64,000 nt of DNA from Pseudonocardia benzenivorans CB1190 (GTDB lineage Bacteria; Actinomycetota; Actinomycetes; Mycobacteriales; Pseudonocardiaceae). The notes beneath the pieces are model-generated. The model saw only the letters and a program-made list of their open reading frames with translations, was not told where the DNA came from and did no database searches. Shown here piece by piece: positions 18,066 through 27,492 of the stretch. Positions within the stretch are counted from its first letter, which is position 1, and the number at the start of each line of letters is the position of its first letter. Both the position numbers and the translations under genes were made by a program. The stretch spans positions 5,906,501-5,970,500 of the forward strand of contig NC_015312.1 of the NCBI RefSeq assembly GCF_000196675.2. Reading direction: 5' to 3'.

Positions 18066-20524
18066 GCCGCACCTCCGTCAAGGTTGCCGGCGCCGGTGAC
18101 GCCGACCAGGTCGCCGTGGCCCGCGCCGAGGACCGAGCGGACGCCGGGAGCGTCCACCGGGTTCGCCGGGAGCCACACCACGCCGTCGGGCAGGTCCGCG
18201 AAGGCGACGGGCAGGGTCACCGCCCCGCGGGCGGTGCGCACCGTGGCGGGCGCACCCTCGGCGAGGCCGAGCCGCTCGGCCGTCGCGCCGTTGACCCGCA
18301 CCACCGCGGGCCGGGCCGTGCCGGCCAGGTGCGGCTCGTCGATCGACAACGAGCCGCTGCCGACGAGCTGGCGCCACGTCGCGAGGACCGCCTGGCCGTA
18401 GCCGGGGGCGGCCGCGTCGGCCGCACCGACCGTCGGCACCGCGCCGGACGCGGCGACCGACCCGAGCCGGGCCATGTCGCCGCCCGCGGCGGCCGAGGTC
18501 TGGGTGAACAGGTCGACGTCCATCTCGACGGCCAGGGTGTCGAGCACCCGGCAGTCGGGCAGCACGCCCGTCGCGTCGAGGGTGACGCCGAACTCGCGGC
18601 GGCGGCCCTCCCAGTTGACGTAGCTGCCGGCGCGCTGCACGTCGGGCGCCACCGGGAGCACGACGTCGGCGAGCTCGGTCACCGCCGACCGCTGGATCTC
18701 CAGGCTGACGACGAAACCGACCGCCGCGACGGCCTCCAGCGCCGCCGCCGGGTCGGCCAGGTCGTGCGGGTCGACCCCGCCGACGACCAGGGCCGACAGC
18801 ACGCCGTCGGCCGCGGCGGCGAGGATCTCGTCGGCGTCGCGACCGGGCTCGGCCGGGATCGTCCCGGCCGCCAGGCCCCAGGCCTGCTCGACCTCGGCGC
18901 GCGCGGCCGCGTCGGTGACCGCGCGGCCGCCGGGCAGCAGCGTCGGCACGGCGCCGGCCTCGAGCGCGCCGCGGTCGCCGGCCCGGCGCGGCACCCACGC
19001 GATCTTCGCGCCGGTGCGCGTCGCGAGCTCCGCGACCGCGGAGTAGAGGCCCGAGACCTCGGCCGCCCGCTCGCCGACGAGCACGACCGCGCCGGTCGCG
19101 CTCAGCGCGTCGACGAGCTCACCGCCGCCCGCGGCCAGCTCGCGCAGCACCGCGGCCTCGCCGCCCGGCACTGCCGGGATCAGCGTCGCCTCGGTCTTCT
19201 CGACGCCCGGGGTGCTCCACTGGCCCAGCTGGAACACGCGCTGGCCGTGCTTGCGGACGGCCTTGCGCAGCCGGAGGAAGACGACCGCCGCCTCCTCCTC
19301 CGGGTCGAGCCCGACGGTGAGCACGGCCGGAGCCGCCTCCAGGGCCGAGAAGGTCACGCCGGTCTCCGGCGTCGTCCCGACGACGGTGGCCGCCAGGAAC
19401 TCCAGCTCCTCCGCGCTGTGCGGGCGGGCGCGGAAGTCGACGTCGTTGGTGTGCGCGGCGGCGCGGGCGAACTTGGCGTAGGCGTAGGCGTCCTCGACGG
19501 TCAGCCGGCCACCGGGGAGCACCCCGATCCCGCCCTCGGCCCGCGCGGCCAGCAGGCCCTCGGCCGCGACGCGCAGCGCCTCGGTCCACGACGCCTCGGC
19601 CAGCACCCCGTCGGCCCCGCGGACCAGCGGCCGGGTGATCCGCGCGGGCGAGGTGAGGTAGCGGAACGCGAAGCGGGTCTTGTCGTCGATCCACTCCTCG
19701 TTGACCTCGGGGTCGTTGCCCGCGAGCCGGCGCATGACGGTGCCCCGCCGGGAGTCGGTGCGGATCGCCGCGCCGCTGGAGTCGTGCTCGGTCACCCCCG
19801 GCGTCGACACCAGGTCGAACGGGCGGGAGCGGAACCGGTACGCGGCGCTGGTGAGCGCGCCGACCGGGCAGATCTGGATGGTGTTGCCGGAGAAGTAGGA
19901 CTGGAACGGCTTGTCCGCGGCCACCCCGATCTGCTGCTGCGCGCCGCGCTCGAGCAGCTCGATGAACGGGTCGCCCGCGATCTGCTCGGAGAACCGGGTG
20001 CAGCGCTGGCACAGGACGCAGCGCTCGCGGTCGAGCAGCACCTGCGTCGAGATCGGCAGCGGCTTGGGGAACGTCCGCTTGGTCTCGACGAACCGCGAGT
20101 CGGTCCGGCCCGTCGACATCGCCTGGTTCTGCAGGGGGCACTCGCCGCCCTTGTCGCAGATCGGGCAGTCGAGCGGGTGGTTGATCAGCAGCAGCTCCAT
20201 GACGCCCTGCTGGGCCTTGTCGGCCACCGGCGACGTGTGCTGGGTCTTCACCACCATGCCGTCGGCCACCGTCATGGTGCAGCTGGCCTGCGGCTTGGGC
20301 ATCGGCCTGCCGCCCATCTCCACCTCGACCAGGCACTGCCGGCAGGCACCGGCCGGCTCGAGCAGCGGATGGTCGCAGAACCGCGGGACGATGATGCCGA
20401 GGCGCTCGCACGTGCGGATCAGCAGCTCGCCCTGCGGGGCGTCGACCTCGATCCCGTCGATCGTCAGCCGGACGTGGCCCTCGGGAACGGGCCTGGTCTC
20501 GCTCTTCTCGGGAGAGAGAGTCAC
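18062..20524 (-). CDS. nuoG: NADH-quinone oxidoreductase subunit G
   Basis: Largest peripheral-arm subunit, 820 residues. The N-terminal 2Fe-2S domain has CERLGIIVPRFCDHPL and GACRQCLVEVEM; then CPICDKGGECPLQNQ, and CVLCQRCTRFSEQIAG with ICPVGALTS, supply further clusters. The C-terminal two thirds is a molybdopterin-oxidoreductase-like fold with no visible cofactor chemistry, as in other NuoG. It overlaps nuoF by 4 bases and nuoH by 4. Confidence 0.96.
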   Translation of the reverse strand: MTLSPEKSETRPVPEGHVRLTIDGIEVDAPQGELLIRTCERLGIIVPRFCDHPLLEPAGACRQCLVEVEMGGRPMPKPQASCTMTVADGMVVKTQHTSPVADKAQQGVMELLLINHPLDCPICDKGGECPLQNQAMSTGRTDSRFVETKRTFPKPLPISTQVLLDRERCVLCQRCTRFSEQIAGDPFIELLERGAQQQIGVAADKPFQSYFSGNTIQICPVGALTSAAYRFRSRPFDLVSTPGVTEHDSSGAAIRTDSRRGTVMRRLAGNDPEVNEEWIDDKTRFAFRYLTSPARITRPLVRGADGVLAEASWTEALRVAAEGLLAARAEGGIGVLPGGRLTVEDAYAYAKFARAAAHTNDVDFRARPHSAEELEFLAATVVGTTPETGVTFSALEAAPAVLTVGLDPEEEAAVVFLRLRKAVRKHGQRVFQLGQWSTPGVEKTEATLIPAVPGGEAAVLRELAAGGGELVDALSATGAVVLVGERAAEVSGLYSAVAELATRTGAKIAWVPRRAGDRGALEAGAVPTLLPGGRAVTDAAARAEVEQAWGLAAGTIPAEPGRDADEILAAAADGVLSALVVGGVDPHDLADPAAALEAVAAVGFVVSLEIQRSAVTELADVVLPVAPDVQRAGSYVNWEGRRREFGVTLDATGVLPDCRVLDTLAVEMDVDLFTQTSAAAGGDMARLGSVAASGAVPTVGAADAAAPGYGQAVLATWRQLVGSGSLSIDEPHLAGTARPAVVRVNGATAERLGLAEGAPATVRTARGAVTLPVAFADLPDGVVWLPANPVDAPGVRSVLGAGHGDLVGVTGAGNLDGGAA

Positions 20525-21873
20525 GCGCTCGCTCCAGTCAGGTCGGCCAGCTGCTCCGGACGGGCCACCGCCGGCTGCGCGGCGATCAGGTCGAGGAACT
20601 CCTGGCGGAAGTACTTGATGGCGCTGGTGATCGGGCTCGTCGCGCCGTCACCGAGAGCGCAGAAGGAGCGGCCGAGGATGTTGTCGCAGATGTCGAGCAT
20701 CGTGTCGACGTCCTCGGGCGTGCCCTCGCCGTGCACCATCCGTTCGAGGATCTGGACCAGCCAGTAGGTGCCCTCGCGGCACGGGGTGCACTTGCCGCAA
20801 CTCTCGTGCTTGTAGAACTCGGTCCACTTCATGACCGCCCACGGGACCGAGACGGTCTCGTTGAAGATCTGGACGGCCGTCGTGCCGAGCATCGACCCGG
20901 CCGCGGCCGCGCCCTCGAAGTCCAGGGGGACGTCGAGGTGCTCGGCCGTGAACAGCGGGGTCGACGACCCGCCCGGCGTCCAGAACTTGAGCGGGATGCC
21001 GTCCTTCATGCCGCCCGCCAGCTCCAGCAGCTCGCGCAACGTCGTGCCCAGCGGCGCCTCGTACTGGCCGGGCCGCTCGACGTGCCCGGACAGCGAGTAG
21101 ATCTTGGGGCCGGGGCTGCGCTCGGTGCCCATCGTCCGGAACCACGCGCTGCCGCCCGCGACGATGTCGGGAACCGACGCGATCGTCTCGACGTTGTTCA
21201 CCACTGTGGGAGACGCGTACAGGCCCGACGTGGCCGGGAACGGCGGCTTGAGCCGCGGCTGGCCACGCCTGCCCTCCAGCGAGTCGAGGAGCGCCGTCTC
21301 CTCACCGCAGATGTAGGCGCCGGCCCCCGCGTGCACGACGATGTCCAGGTCGAACCCGCTGCCCAGGATGTCGCGGCCCAGGTAGCCCTTGGCGTAGGCC
21401 TCCTCGACGGCACGGCGCAGCCTGCGGATGCAGTGCAGTGCCTCGCCCCGCACGTAGATCGCGCAGAAGTTCGCGCGGATCGCGTAGCTGGTGATGACGC
21501 AGCCCTCGATGAGCGAGTGCGGGTCGGCCATCATCGTCGGGATGTCCTTGCACGTGCCCGGCTCGCCCTCGTCGGCGTTGATGACGAGGTACTTGGGCTT
21601 CGCGCCGGCGCCCGTCGGGCCCTGCGGGATGAACGACCACTTCATGCCCGTCGGGAAGCCGGCGCCGCCGCGTCCGCGCAGCCCCGAGTCCTTGACCAGG
21701 TTGATCAGCTGGTCCGGGTGCGCGGCCAGCGCGGTGCGCAGTGCCGTGTACCCGTCGGTCCGCTCGTAGGTGTCGATCGACCACGAGCGGTCCAGCTGCC
21801 ACCGGCGGGTCAGCACCGGGGTGAGCGGGTCGGGGCGGGACTCGGTCCCGGTGGTGTCCGTGTTCTCGGTCAT
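20521..21873 (-). CDS. nuoF: NADH-quinone oxidoreductase subunit F
   Basis: NADH- and FMN-binding subunit, 450 residues. GLRGRGGAGFPTGMKWSF is the glycine-rich NADH/FMN site, NADEGEPGTCKD follows, and ESCGKCTPCREGTYW plus a distal cysteine (SFCALGDGA) bind cluster N3. The ATG at 21873 overlaps the nuoE stop by 4 bases. Upstream in-frame sequence is antisense or alternate-frame nuoE and was excluded. Confidence 0.96.
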   Translation of the reverse strand: MTENTDTTGTESRPDPLTPVLTRRWQLDRSWSIDTYERTDGYTALRTALAAHPDQLINLVKDSGLRGRGGAGFPTGMKWSFIPQGPTGAGAKPKYLVINADEGEPGTCKDIPTMMADPHSLIEGCVITSYAIRANFCAIYVRGEALHCIRRLRRAVEEAYAKGYLGRDILGSGFDLDIVVHAGAGAYICGEETALLDSLEGRRGQPRLKPPFPATSGLYASPTVVNNVETIASVPDIVAGGSAWFRTMGTERSPGPKIYSLSGHVERPGQYEAPLGTTLRELLELAGGMKDGIPLKFWTPGGSSTPLFTAEHLDVPLDFEGAAAAGSMLGTTAVQIFNETVSVPWAVMKWTEFYKHESCGKCTPCREGTYWLVQILERMVHGEGTPEDVDTMLDICDNILGRSFCALGDGATSPITSAIKYFRQEFLDLIAAQPAVARPEQLADLTGASA

Positions 21874-22691
21874 GACTTCTTCTCCGGGAGCGGCGGCAGT
21901 GCCGGGTGCTCGGCGGGCCGGGCCGGGGCCTGCCAGCCGCGCTCGTCGGCGAGTGCGGCGCCGCGGACGGTCTCCGGCGCGATCGACGGGCCCTCCGCGA
22001 CGGCGGCCAGGTCGGGGTGGAAACCGGCCAGCTCGAGCTCGACGGTCCGCAGGTCGGTGAGCGGCGCGCCGCGCGTGGGGTGCGGCTTCTCGCCGCGACG
22101 CAGCGCGTCGACCAGCTCCTCGGCCGACTCGACCGTCTGGTTGTCGAAGTACTCGTAGTTGACCTGGATGACCGGCGCGAGGTCGCAGGCCGCGAGGCAC
22201 TCGGCGTGCTCGAGGGTGATCGACCCGGGCGTGCCGGGCTCGCCCGCGGTCTCCTCGTGGCCCAGCGGCCGGTCCTCGGTGCCGAGGCGGGCCTGCAGCC
22301 GGGCGTAGATGTCGTCGCCACCCAGTGCGGCGCAGAGGGTGTTGGTGCAGACGCTCACGAGGTGCTCGCCGCACGGGGTGCGCTTGTACATCGTGTAGAA
22401 CGTCGCGACCGCGGAGACCTCGGCCGTCGTCAGGTCGAGGAGCTCCGCGCAGAACCGGATGCCCTCCTGGCTGACGTGGCCCTCGACCGACTGCACCAGG
22501 TGCAGCATCGGCAGCAGCGCCGAGCGTGACTGCGGGTAGCGCGCGATGATCTCCTTCGCGCGCTGCCGGGTCACCTCGTCGTAACTCGGGGAGACGATCG
22601 GGCCGTCGGCGGCCACGGGCGTCCACGTCACCTCGACGGGCCCGGTCACCTCGCGGCTGTTCATCTCGGGGTTGCCCTCGGGCAGTGTCAT
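21870..22691 (-). CDS. nuoE: NADH-quinone oxidoreductase subunit E
   Basis: Thioredoxin-fold 2Fe-2S subunit. Cysteines for cluster N1a are in SVCTNTLCAALGG and AECLAACDLAPV. I chose the ATG at 22691 (273 residues), which has GGAG about nine bases upstream; a GTG at 22736 would overlap the nuoD end. The family is usually 160-200 residues. Here an extra 70-80 residues follow the VDALRRGEKPHPTRGAPL region, including GFHPDLAAVAEGPSIAP and a Pro-rich end. The extension is typical of actinobacteria, with no known role. Confidence 0.94.
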   Translation of the reverse strand: MTLPEGNPEMNSREVTGPVEVTWTPVAADGPIVSPSYDEVTRQRAKEIIARYPQSRSALLPMLHLVQSVEGHVSQEGIRFCAELLDLTTAEVSAVATFYTMYKRTPCGEHLVSVCTNTLCAALGGDDIYARLQARLGTEDRPLGHEETAGEPGTPGSITLEHAECLAACDLAPVIQVNYEYFDNQTVESAEELVDALRRGEKPHPTRGAPLTDLRTVELELAGFHPDLAAVAEGPSIAPETVRGAALADERGWQAPARPAEHPALPPLPEKKS

Positions 22692-22722
22692 CGCGGCACT
22701 CCGCTGCGTTCGGTGGCCGGTG

Positions 22723-24045
22723 TCACCGGTCCACACCTCCCATCACCGGGTCGATCGACGCGACCGCGGCGATGACGTCGGCGACCATGCCGCCCTCGCT
22801 CATGGCGGGCATGGTCTGCAGGTTGACGAAGCTGGGCTCACGCATGTGCACGCGCACCGGGCGGGTGCCGCCGTCGGAGACCAGGTGCACGCCGAGCTCG
22901 CCGCGGGGCGACTCGACGCACGTGTAGACCTGCCCGGCAGGGACGTGGAAGCCCTCGGTGACCAGCTTGAAGTGGTGGATCAGCGACTCCATCGACTGAC
23001 CCATGATCTTGCGGACGTGCTCGAGGGTGTTGCCCATCCCGTCCGAGCCGATCGACAGCTGCGCGGGCCAGGCGATCTTGCGGTCCTCGACCATGACCGG
23101 CCCGGGCTCCAGCCGCTCCGCGGCCTGCTTGATGATCTTCAGCGACTCGTGGATCTCGTGCAGCCGGACCAGGTAACGGGAGTAGCAGTCCGCGCCCGTC
23201 TCGGTGGGCACCTCGAAGTCGTACTGGTCGTAGCCCCAGTACGGCTCGACCTTGCGCTGGTCCCAGGCCAGGCCCGCGGAGCGCAGGATCGGCCCGGTCG
23301 CGCCGAGGGCGAGGCAGCCGTCGATCGGGAGGTAGCCGACTCCCTGCAGGCGCTGCTTCCAGATCGGCTGGCCCGTCAGCAGGCGGTCGTAGTCGCCCAG
23401 CCGGGAGTGGAAGACGGCGAGGAACTCGTCGATCTTCTCCTTCCAGTCGACCGGCAGGTCCTGCGCGAGCCCGCCGGGCCGGAAGTACGCGTGGTTCATC
23501 CGCAGCCCGGTCAGGTACTCCAGGAGGTGGAGCACCTCCTCGCGCTCACGGAAACCGGCCGTCATGCCGGTGAGCGCGCCGAGCTCCATGCCCCCGGTGG
23601 CCAGGCACACCAGGTGCGAGCCGATCCGGTTGACCTCCATGAGCATCACGCGGATGATCTGCGCCCGCTCCGGGACCTCGACGCCGAGCAGCTTCTCGAC
23701 GCCCTTGACGTACGCGGCCTCGTTGAACAGCGGCGCCAGGTAGTCGGCCCGCGTGACGAACGTGACGCCCTGCGTCCACGTCCGGTACTCGCAGTTCTTC
23801 TCGATGCCGGTGTGCAGGTAGCCGATCACCGAGCGGGCCTGCGTCACCGTCTCGCCCTCGAGCTCGAGCACGAGCCGGAGCACGCCGTGCGTCGACGGGT
23901 GCTGCGGGCCCATGTTGATGACGATGCGCTCGTCGTGCTCGCCGTCGGTGATCGTGTCCCAGTCACCACCGGTGACGGTGTAGACCGTGCCCTCGGTGGT
24001 CTCGCGTTCCGGGGCGTAGGCGTCGGTCTCGGGAGGGGTGCTCAC
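22723..24045 (-). CDS. nuoD: NADH-quinone oxidoreductase subunit D
   Basis: The 49-kDa-type subunit (440 residues) lining the quinone-binding cavity. MGPQHPSTHGVLRLVLELEG, GYLHTGIEKNCEYRTW, NEAAYVKGVEKLLGVEVPER and ESPRGELGVHLVSDGG are all family signatures. The first 30 residues (MSTPPETDAYAPERETTEG) are a polar extension. It overlaps nuoC by 4 bases and is separated from nuoE by about 31 bases. Confidence 0.96.
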   Translation of the reverse strand: MSTPPETDAYAPERETTEGTVYTVTGGDWDTITDGEHDERIVINMGPQHPSTHGVLRLVLELEGETVTQARSVIGYLHTGIEKNCEYRTWTQGVTFVTRADYLAPLFNEAAYVKGVEKLLGVEVPERAQIIRVMLMEVNRIGSHLVCLATGGMELGALTGMTAGFREREEVLHLLEYLTGLRMNHAYFRPGGLAQDLPVDWKEKIDEFLAVFHSRLGDYDRLLTGQPIWKQRLQGVGYLPIDGCLALGATGPILRSAGLAWDQRKVEPYWGYDQYDFEVPTETGADCYSRYLVRLHEIHESLKIIKQAAERLEPGPVMVEDRKIAWPAQLSIGSDGMGNTLEHVRKIMGQSMESLIHHFKLVTEGFHVPAGQVYTCVESPRGELGVHLVSDGGTRPVRVHMREPSFVNLQTMPAMSEGGMVADVIAAVASIDPVMGGVDR

Positions 24046-24917
24046 GAGTAGGCCCGCCTCTCATCGGGCGGAGGGATCTCCGCGCCCTTGTACTCCACGG
24101 GGATCCCCCCGAGGGGGTAGTCCTTGCGTTGCGGGTGGCCGTCCCAGTCGTCGGGCATGAGGATCCGGGTCAGCGCCGGGTGGCCGTCGAAGACGATCCC
24201 GAACATGTCCCAGGTCTCGCGCTCGTGCCAGTCGGCCGTCGGGTACACCTCGACGACGCTGGGCAGGTGCGGGTTCTCCGCCCCGCCCGCCCAGTCGAGG
24301 GCGACCTCCAGCCGGATGCGGCGCCGGTAGGTCATCGACAGCAGGTGGTAGACGACGTGCAGCCGTTGCGGCACGTCGACGCCGTAGTCGACCGCCGACA
24401 CCGCCGAGCACAGCTCGTAGCGCAGCGACGGGTCGTCGCGCAGCGTCCGGCAGACCTCGAGGATGCGCTCGGCCGCGATGTAGAAGGTGATCTCGCCGCG
24501 GTCGATCGTGACCTGCTGGATCGCGCCGCGGGTGCCGCGCTCGTCGAGCGCGGCGACGAGGTCGTCGGCGACCTCGTCGAACCAGCCGCCGAAGGGGCGC
24601 TCGGCCGGGGCCGGCGCGTGGGCGGGCAGCCGGAGGCCGCCGAAGCCCGACGTGTCGCCGGTGCCGTGGACGCCGAACATGCCCCGCCGCTCGCGGCCCG
24701 CGGGCGCGGGACGGGTACCGCCCTCGACCGCCTGGTCGCCGAGCCCCGCGAGCTCGACCTCGCTCGGCTCGGGCGCGGTGCCGCCGCTCGCGGCGTGCTG
24801 CTCGTCGGCGGCGCCGCCACGCTGGGCGGACGACTGCTCGCCGCCGGTCGGCTCCGCGCCGCCCTCGCTGTCCTTGGAGGTGCCGGCGGTGCCGCCGGGA
24901 CCCGTGCGTTCCGTCAT
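24042..24917 (-). CDS. nuoC: NADH-quinone oxidoreductase subunit C
   Basis: The 30-kDa-type subunit, 291 residues. The C-terminal signature is ERETWDMFGIVFDGHPALTR, then ILMPDDWDGHPQRKDYPLGG. The first 85-90 residues are a low-complexity hydrophilic leader rich in Gly, Ala, Ser and Glu (GTAGTSKDSEGGAEPTGG and following), well beyond the usual family start. A later start near 24660 is possible, but the ATG at 24917, 7 bases after nuoB, fits the spacing of the operon. Confidence 0.93.
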   Translation of the reverse strand: MTERTGPGGTAGTSKDSEGGAEPTGGEQSSAQRGGAADEQHAASGGTAPEPSEVELAGLGDQAVEGGTRPAPAGRERRGMFGVHGTGDTSGFGGLRLPAHAPAPAERPFGGWFDEVADDLVAALDERGTRGAIQQVTIDRGEITFYIAAERILEVCRTLRDDPSLRYELCSAVSAVDYGVDVPQRLHVVYHLLSMTYRRRIRLEVALDWAGGAENPHLPSVVEVYPTADWHERETWDMFGIVFDGHPALTRILMPDDWDGHPQRKDYPLGGIPVEYKGAEIPPPDERRAYS

Positions 24918-24924
24918 CGCAGGC

Positions 24925-25476
24925 TCACTTCTTCTTCGCGAACTTGATCGACGACGGGACGAGCTCGGTCTTGTGCCCGCTCGCCGCCAGCTCGGCCGCG
25001 CGCTTGGGCCCGAGCGGCTCGTCCATGATCTTCGCGTGGATCTTGAGGATCGCGTCGATCAGCATCTCCGGCCGCGGGGGGCAGCCCGGCAGGTACATGT
25101 CGACGGGCACGACGTGGTCGACGCCCTGCACGATCGCGTAGTTGTTGAACATCCCGCCCGAGGACGCGCAGACACCCATCGCCAGCACCCACCGCGGCTC
25201 GGGCATCTGGTCGTAGATCTGGCGCAGGACCGGCGCCATCTTGTTGCTGACCCGGCCCGCGACGATCATCAGGTCGGCCTGCCGCGGGGACGCCCGGAAG
25301 ACCTCCATGCCGAACCGCGCGAGGTCGTAGCGCGGGGCCCCGGTGGTCATCATCTCGATCGCGCAGCACGCCAACCCGAAGGTGGCGGGCCACAGCGACG
25401 ACTTGCGCGTCCAGTTCACCAACTTCTCGACGTTGGTGAGCAGGACGCCGCTGGGCAGCTTCTCCTCGAGACCCAT
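24925..25476 (-). CDS. nuoB: NADH-quinone oxidoreductase subunit B
   Basis: PSST-type subunit (183 residues) that binds terminal cluster N2, the electron donor to menaquinone. The tandem cysteines are in ATFGLACCAIEMMTTGAP; the others are in GVCASSGGMFNNYAIVQGV and MYLPGCPPRPEMLIDAI. Start ATG is 9 bases after nuoA. Confidence 0.97.
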   Translation of the reverse strand: MGLEEKLPSGVLLTNVEKLVNWTRKSSLWPATFGLACCAIEMMTTGAPRYDLARFGMEVFRASPRQADLMIVAGRVSNKMAPVLRQIYDQMPEPRWVLAMGVCASSGGMFNNYAIVQGVDHVVPVDMYLPGCPPRPEMLIDAILKIHAKIMDEPLGPKRAAELAASGHKTELVPSSIKFAKKK

Positions 25477-25485
25477 TACTCCGCC

Positions 25486-25851
25486 TCAGTTCCAGTCCAG
25501 GCCGCCGCGACGCCACACGTACACGTACGCGAAGCCGACCGTGACGATGAACAGCACGATCTCCACCAGCCCGAACAGGCCGAGCAGGTCGGCACTGATC
25601 GCGAACGGGTAGAGGAAGACCATCTCGATGTCGAAGAGGATGAACAGCATCGCCGTCAGGTAGTAGGCGACCGGCATCCGGCCGCCGCCCACGACGGGCT
25701 GCGGCGAGGGCTCGATACCGCACTCGTACGCGTCGAGCTTCGCGCGGTTGTAGCGGCGCGGTCCGACGAGCGGCGCGGCGGCGACGGATCCGATGGCGAA
25801 CGCACCGGCCAGCACGGCCATCAGCACCAGCGGGAGATAGGGATCGAGCAT
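25486..25851 (-). CDS. nuoA: NADH-quinone oxidoreductase subunit A
   Basis: First gene of the complex I operon; a 121-residue three-helix membrane protein. KLDAYECGIEPSPQPVVGGG contains the conserved loop cysteine, and LFILFDIEMVFLYPFAI is the second helix with its conserved acids. The promoter must lie in the 117-base gap before menJ (25852-25968); I see no confident -35/-10 pair there. Confidence 0.96.
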   Translation of the reverse strand: MLDPYLPLVLMAVLAGAFAIGSVAAAPLVGPRRYNRAKLDAYECGIEPSPQPVVGGGRMPVAYYLTAMLFILFDIEMVFLYPFAISADLLGLFGLVEIVLFIVTVGFAYVYVWRRGGLDWN

Positions 25852-25968
25852 CGGGGCAACCCTCGCCGTTTCTTCGTGCGGTGACTTGTGATCAGCGTCT
25901 TCGGGATCGATACCGCCTGGTGGGGGACCATATGTCTGGTCGACCGCACCACGGCAGTCAGGACAGCC

Positions 25969-27294
25969 TTAGTTCAAGCTCGGTGACAACCGGGTCATCG
26001 TGGCGAGGACCCGGTCCGACAGCCCTCCTTCACTCGGGTCGTAGAGGTTGGCCATCAGCTTGAGCAGCACGGCCATCACGGTCCGGCGCGGCAGTCCGTG
26101 CCGGCGCGCCACCCGCATCACCGACGGGTTGCCGACGAGGCGGGCGACGGCGGTGCCGAGCCGGTAGTACCGGCCCAGCGCCTCGGCCAGCCGCACGGGG
26201 TACGACGCGAGCGCCGCCTCCCGGGACGCGCCCTCGCGGGCCATCCCCTGGATCGCGCAGCCCGCCGCGAGCACCGCCGACTCCATCGCGTAGGCGATGC
26301 CCTCGCCGTTCAGCGGGTTGACCGTGCCTGCCGCGTCGCCCACCAGCAACATGCCGGGCCGGTACTGCGGTGTCCTGTTGAGGCCCATCGGGAGCCCCGC
26401 GCCCGCGGCCGGGCCCGTCGCGGTCTGCTCGGACAGGCCCCACTCGCCGGGCAGGCCGGCGACCCACGACGCCAACAGCCCCCGGTAGTCGGTGCGACCG
26501 CCGGCGGCGCGTGTGGTGGACAGCACGCCGAGGCCGACGTTGGCGGTCCCGTCGCCCATCCCGAAGACCCAGCCGTAGCCGGGGAGCAGGGCGGGGTGCG
26601 CGGGATCGGCGCGGTCCCACAGCTCGAGGTGCGTCTCGAGGTACGCGTCGTCGCTGCGCGGGCTGGTGAAGTAGCGACGCACGGCCACGCCCATCGGCCG
26701 GTCGTCGCGGCGGGTGATGCCGACGCTCTGCGCGACCCTGGCGGAGACACCGTCGCAGGACAGGGTGAGCGGCGCGCGGAAGGACACCGGCCGCCGGTCG
26801 GTCCCGGCGCGCTCGTGGCCCGCGACACCGACGACACGACCCGTCCGCTCGTCGGTGACGGCCCCGGTGACGGTGGTGTTCTCGCGCAGCCGCGCGCCCG
26901 CGCGCTGGGCGGTCCGGGCCAGCAGGTCGTCGAGGTCGGCCCGTGGCCGGACGGCGCCGAAGTCGGGGAACACCGCGGAGGTCGGCCAGTCGAGCTCGAC
27001 GCCGACCCCGCCGCCGACCACGCGCAGCCCGCGGTTGTGCACCCACCCCGCGGCGCGCGAGCAGTCGACGCCCAGGTCGATGAGCTGCTTCATCCCACGC
27101 GGGGTGAGCCCGTCGCCGCAGACCTTCTCCCGCGGGAACGTCGCCTTCTCCAGCAGCAGGACGTCGAGCCCGGCGCGGGCGAGATGCGTCGCCGCCGTCG
27201 ATCCCGCCGGCCCGGCACCGACGACGATGACGTCCGCATCGGCGTCGGGCCTGCCGCGGTGTGCGGCAGCGCCGGTGGTGGTGGGCGCGCGCAT
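25969..27294 (-). CDS. menJ: Menaquinone side-chain reductase, geranylgeranyl-reductase family (MenJ-like)
   Basis: FAD-dependent oxidoreductase of 441 residues. The dinucleotide site is DVIVVGAGPAGSTAATHLAR, followed by FPREKVCGDGLTPRGMKQL, the geranylgeranyl-reductase signature, and GDAAGTVNPLNGEGIAYAME, the second FAD motif. In M. tuberculosis Rv0561c (MenJ) saturates the beta-isoprene of MK-9, giving MK-9(II-H2); family and location beside menG match. I chose the ATG at 27294 because AAGGAG precedes it by four bases; a GTG eight codons upstream is possible. Confidence 0.88.
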   Translation of the reverse strand: MRAPTTTGAAAHRGRPDADADVIVVGAGPAGSTAATHLARAGLDVLLLEKATFPREKVCGDGLTPRGMKQLIDLGVDCSRAAGWVHNRGLRVVGGGVGVELDWPTSAVFPDFGAVRPRADLDDLLARTAQRAGARLRENTTVTGAVTDERTGRVVGVAGHERAGTDRRPVSFRAPLTLSCDGVSARVAQSVGITRRDDRPMGVAVRRYFTSPRSDDAYLETHLELWDRADPAHPALLPGYGWVFGMGDGTANVGLGVLSTTRAAGGRTDYRGLLASWVAGLPGEWGLSEQTATGPAAGAGLPMGLNRTPQYRPGMLLVGDAAGTVNPLNGEGIAYAMESAVLAAGCAIQGMAREGASREAALASYPVRLAEALGRYYRLGTAVARLVGNPSVMRVARRHGLPRRTVMAVLLKLMANLYDPSEGGLSDRVLATMTRLSPSLN

Positions 27295-27492
27295 CAGGCT
27301 CCTTGTGAACAGTTTCACGAAGTCCGCAGCAGTCTAGGCTCCACGTCCAGCCCTGGACGCGGATGGTCTGTGATTTCGTCGGCGGACCCCGGGGTTCGGC
27401 AAGACTGCCTGCTCCCGACCCCGCCGGCCTCCCCCGGAGAGGGGGCGCGGAAGGTCATCACGGGACGGGCCGCGGACCCCGCCCGACGCGGG

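Noticed and set aside
16320..24051. Long plus-strand open frames opposite the nuo genes (for example 16320-18401, 18116-20767, 22672-24051)
   Set aside because: They are antisense to clearly conserved complex I genes, have Arg/Gly/Asp-rich low-complexity products with no family pattern, and arise because stop codons are rare in GC-rich DNA.
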